DNA of 7,428 nt from Alphaproteobacteria bacterium (lineage in GTDB: Bacteria; Pseudomonadota; Alphaproteobacteria; Rhizobiales; Hyphomicrobiaceae), in NCBI GenBank assembly GCA_024279745.1, contig JAJRRE010000108.1, positions 1-7,428 of the forward strand, read 5' to 3'. Of the stretch, positions 6,381 to 7,428 are shown piece by piece (position 1 is the stretch's first letter; each line of letters starts with the position of its first letter). The notes beneath the pieces were generated by a model. The model was not told the DNA's origin. It searched no databases and saw only the letters and a list, made by a program, of their open reading frames with translations. Both the position numbers and the translations under genes were made by a program.

Positions 6381-6402
6381 AACAGGCTGGCGACCGGCTG
6401 TT
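6381..6402 (+). repeat. Small stem-loop just after the second permease gene
   Basis: AACAG pairs with CTGTT, and CTGG with CCGG, around a CGA loop, with one bulged G on the left arm. It starts two bases after the stop codon. No T-run follows, so it would act as a message-end hairpin rather than a standard intrinsic terminator. Confidence 0.4.
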
Positions 6403-6419
6403 GAGCCATTTAAGATCTA

Positions 6420-6459
6420 TTGGGCTTTGCTCGACTTTTTCAGTCCCGGCAAAGCCCAA
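6420..6459. terminator. Probable bidirectional terminator between convergent genes
   Basis: TTGGGCTTTGC and GCAAAGCCCAA form a perfect 11-bp stem around an 18-base loop, and the loop holds a nested GACT/AGTC stem. It sits between the importer operon (ending at 6378, plus strand) and the DUF302-like gene (ending at 6496, minus strand), so it could serve both. Neither side carries a clear T-run, so the call depends on position and stem strength. Confidence 0.55.
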
Positions 6460-6495
6460 CAACCGATCCATCTATACTTTTAACCGTTCTTGCAC

Positions 6496-7002
6496 CTATT
6501 CTTGCGTCGCGGCCTTGGCGATACCATCGAGCAGTATATCGATCTGCGCAAAGGCTTTCACAGACGCCGCATTGCCGGTTGTCGGATGGGTATGAAACCC
6601 CACGACAACTTCATCCGGTTTGGCAACGGCCACATAAGCAAACAACACAAATGGACAATGGCCGACATTGGCCGGGTCGGCTTCCATCATGGCGCGTGAC
6701 AGCTTCACCGAGCAGAATGAAAAATATTCAGCCTGTTTATAGACCGGCTTGCTACTTCCCGCAGCAGCACCGGTGCGTGCCAGCATCGCCGCGATCTTGC
6801 CGTTGCTCTGCACTTTCAGGCCCCGGTCAATGATTGCATTGGTCAATTCAAAGCGCACATCATCATAACTGGCCTTGGTCTTATAAGTTCGCAATGTTTC
6901 AGCTGCAGCTGCAGCTGCAGCTGGCGCTGACGATGCCAATGCCGTAAATGCCGCGATCAACGTCACCAGAGCTGATTGTGAAATCCTATGCCAAATTGCC
7001 AT
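6496..7002 (-). CDS. Secreted DUF302-like protein
   Basis: A 168-residue protein of unknown biochemical role. Residues 1 to about 34 look like a signal peptide ending in an alanine run, so the product should be periplasmic. The rest follows the DUF302 pattern: Y-D-D-V near 46-49 at the first strand, a helix leading to R-G-L-K-V at 60-64, F-C-S-V-K-L-S at 96-102, D-P-A-N-V-G-H-C-P at 109-117, and a final V-V-V-G-F-H-T-H-P at 132-140. Cys97 and Cys116, and the histidines near the end, could bind a metal or pair up. The ATG at 7002-7000 is chosen over an in-frame TTG at 7023 because AAGGA (7014-7010) lies seven bases upstream. The gene follows the channel gene on the same strand, 161 bp away, and converges with the importer operon. 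No functional link to phosphorus uptake is evident. Confidence 0.75.
   Translation of the reverse strand: MAIWHRISQSALVTLIAAFTALASSAPAAAAAAAETLRTYKTKASYDDVRFELTNAIIDRGLKVQSNGKIAAMLARTGAAAGSSKPVYKQAEYFSFCSVKLSRAMMEADPANVGHCPFVLFAYVAVAKPDEVVVGFHTHPTTGNAASVKAFAQIDILLDGIAKAATQE
6900..6923. repeat. Four perfect copies of a CAGCTG hexamer
   Basis: CAGCTG is repeated four times without error inside the DUF302-like gene. It encodes the alanine run at the end of the signal peptide. Because the unit is 6 bases, copy-number slippage would change the run by two residues and keep the frame. The whole tract is also its own reverse complement. Confidence 0.85.
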
Positions 7003-7163
7003 GCCTTTTTCCTTATTACTCAACCCATGTCCAAACTTCTGTGCTGGCTCCCAAACACGGCGAAGCAGTTACGCCAAACATTGTGCAAACACGTTAAATG
7101 TCCCGCCACCATAACCGGCTTGGGGCTTACTCAGCAATAACACGCGCGTTCCCTGATCAGGCC
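7003..7163 (-). promoter_or_regulatory. Intergenic region upstream of the DUF302-like gene
   Basis: This 161-base gap follows the channel gene and precedes the DUF302-like start on the minus strand. It holds the AAGGA ribosome site and a perfect palindrome, CCTGATCAGG at 7152-7161, just beyond the channel stop. No intrinsic terminator with a T-run and no consensus promoter was seen, so I cannot tell whether the two genes share a transcript. Confidence 0.35.
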
Positions 7164-7428
7164 CTAATGCCGGGTCGAAGACGGGCGCTGCGCTCGCAAT
7201 TCGGTAACATCCGCCCGCAGTTTCGCCAATTCGCCCATCAGCTGATCATGCTCGCTTTGCATTGTTTCAACCACTTCGTCTTTGTCGTCATCGTGCTGCT
7301 GCGATATCGCATCAACAACAATGCCCAAAAACAGATTAAGCACGATAAAGGCGGCAATGACGATGAAGGGAATAAAGAACAGCCACGCCCACGGTTCTTT
7401 TTCCATCAAGGGGCGCACAATGCCGTCG
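7164..7428 (-). CDS. Voltage-gated bacterial cation channel (NaChBac family), C-terminal fragment
   Basis: The last 87 residues of an inner-membrane ion channel; the rest lies beyond the right edge. The fragment opens with D-G-I-V-R-P-L-M-E, the end of the pore loop just after the selectivity filter of bacterial sodium channels (NavAb reads ...W-S-M-G-I-V-R-P). It continues with the S6 pore helix, F-F-I-P-F-I-V through L-N-L-F-L-G-I-V-V-D-A-I, which matches the family closely. An acidic neck (H-D-D-D-K-D-E) then leads to a heptad-patterned coiled coil (L-M-G-E-L-A-K-L-R) typical of the tetramer-forming tail. Asp occupies the position that is Met in NavAb (M181), so ion preference may differ. 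The voltage sensor and the core of the filter are not visible. Confidence 0.88.
   Translation of the reverse strand, partial: DGIVRPLMEKEPWAWLFFIPFIVIAAFIVLNLFLGIVVDAISQQHDDDKDEVVETMQSEHDQLMGELAKLRADVTELRAQRPSSTRH

Overview
The window looks like part of an alphaproteobacterial chromosome. The coding regions have a moderate GC content by eye. The gene types (a Na+/Pi symporter with a PhoU tail, a PhnC/PhnE/PhnE importer and a bacterial voltage-gated cation channel) and their protein-level character fit that group, and a marine lineage is plausible. This assignment is inferred from gene content, and I cannot name a genus.

Layout, left to right. (1) At the left edge, on the minus strand, are the first 27 codons of a gene whose N-terminus resembles CDP-alcohol phosphatidyltransferases (PgsA-type). 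It runs off the window. (2) About 690 bases of apparently non-coding DNA follow, with a perfect DnaA-box 9-mer and a 10-bp inverted repeat. (3) Next is a plus-strand Na+/phosphate symporter with a C-terminal PhoU-like domain. (4) A 230-bp leader leads into a four-gene ABC importer of the phosphonate/phosphite/phosphate class: periplasmic binding protein (phnD type), ATPase (phnC type) and two permeases (phnE type). The last three genes are tightly packed, with a 4-base overlap and a 1-base gap, but a 257-bp intercistronic region separates phnD from phnC. That region holds a strong hairpin and an 18-bp tandem repeat rich in CTCC. (5) Beyond a convergent inverted repeat, the minus strand carries a secreted DUF302-like protein and, further right, the C-terminal end of a NaChBac-type ion channel cut by the window edge.

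Functionally, the centre of the window is a phosphorus-uptake island: a sodium-coupled phosphate carrier next to a high-affinity ABC importer. No C-P lyase, phosphonatase or phosphite dehydrogenase gene lies in the window, so the importer's substrate (phosphonate, phosphite or inorganic phosphate) cannot be fixed from the sequence. The symporter and phnD leaders share two short blocks in the same order, which hints at a common regulator.

Most genes here are of known families. The part least explained by known features is the phnD-phnC intercistronic region. Its pyrimidine-rich repeats are perfectly complementary, over 8 bases in two copies, to the phnD Shine-Dalgarno region. One repeat could also compete with the upstream hairpin for pairing. 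An embedded or processed regulatory RNA is a possible but unproven reading.
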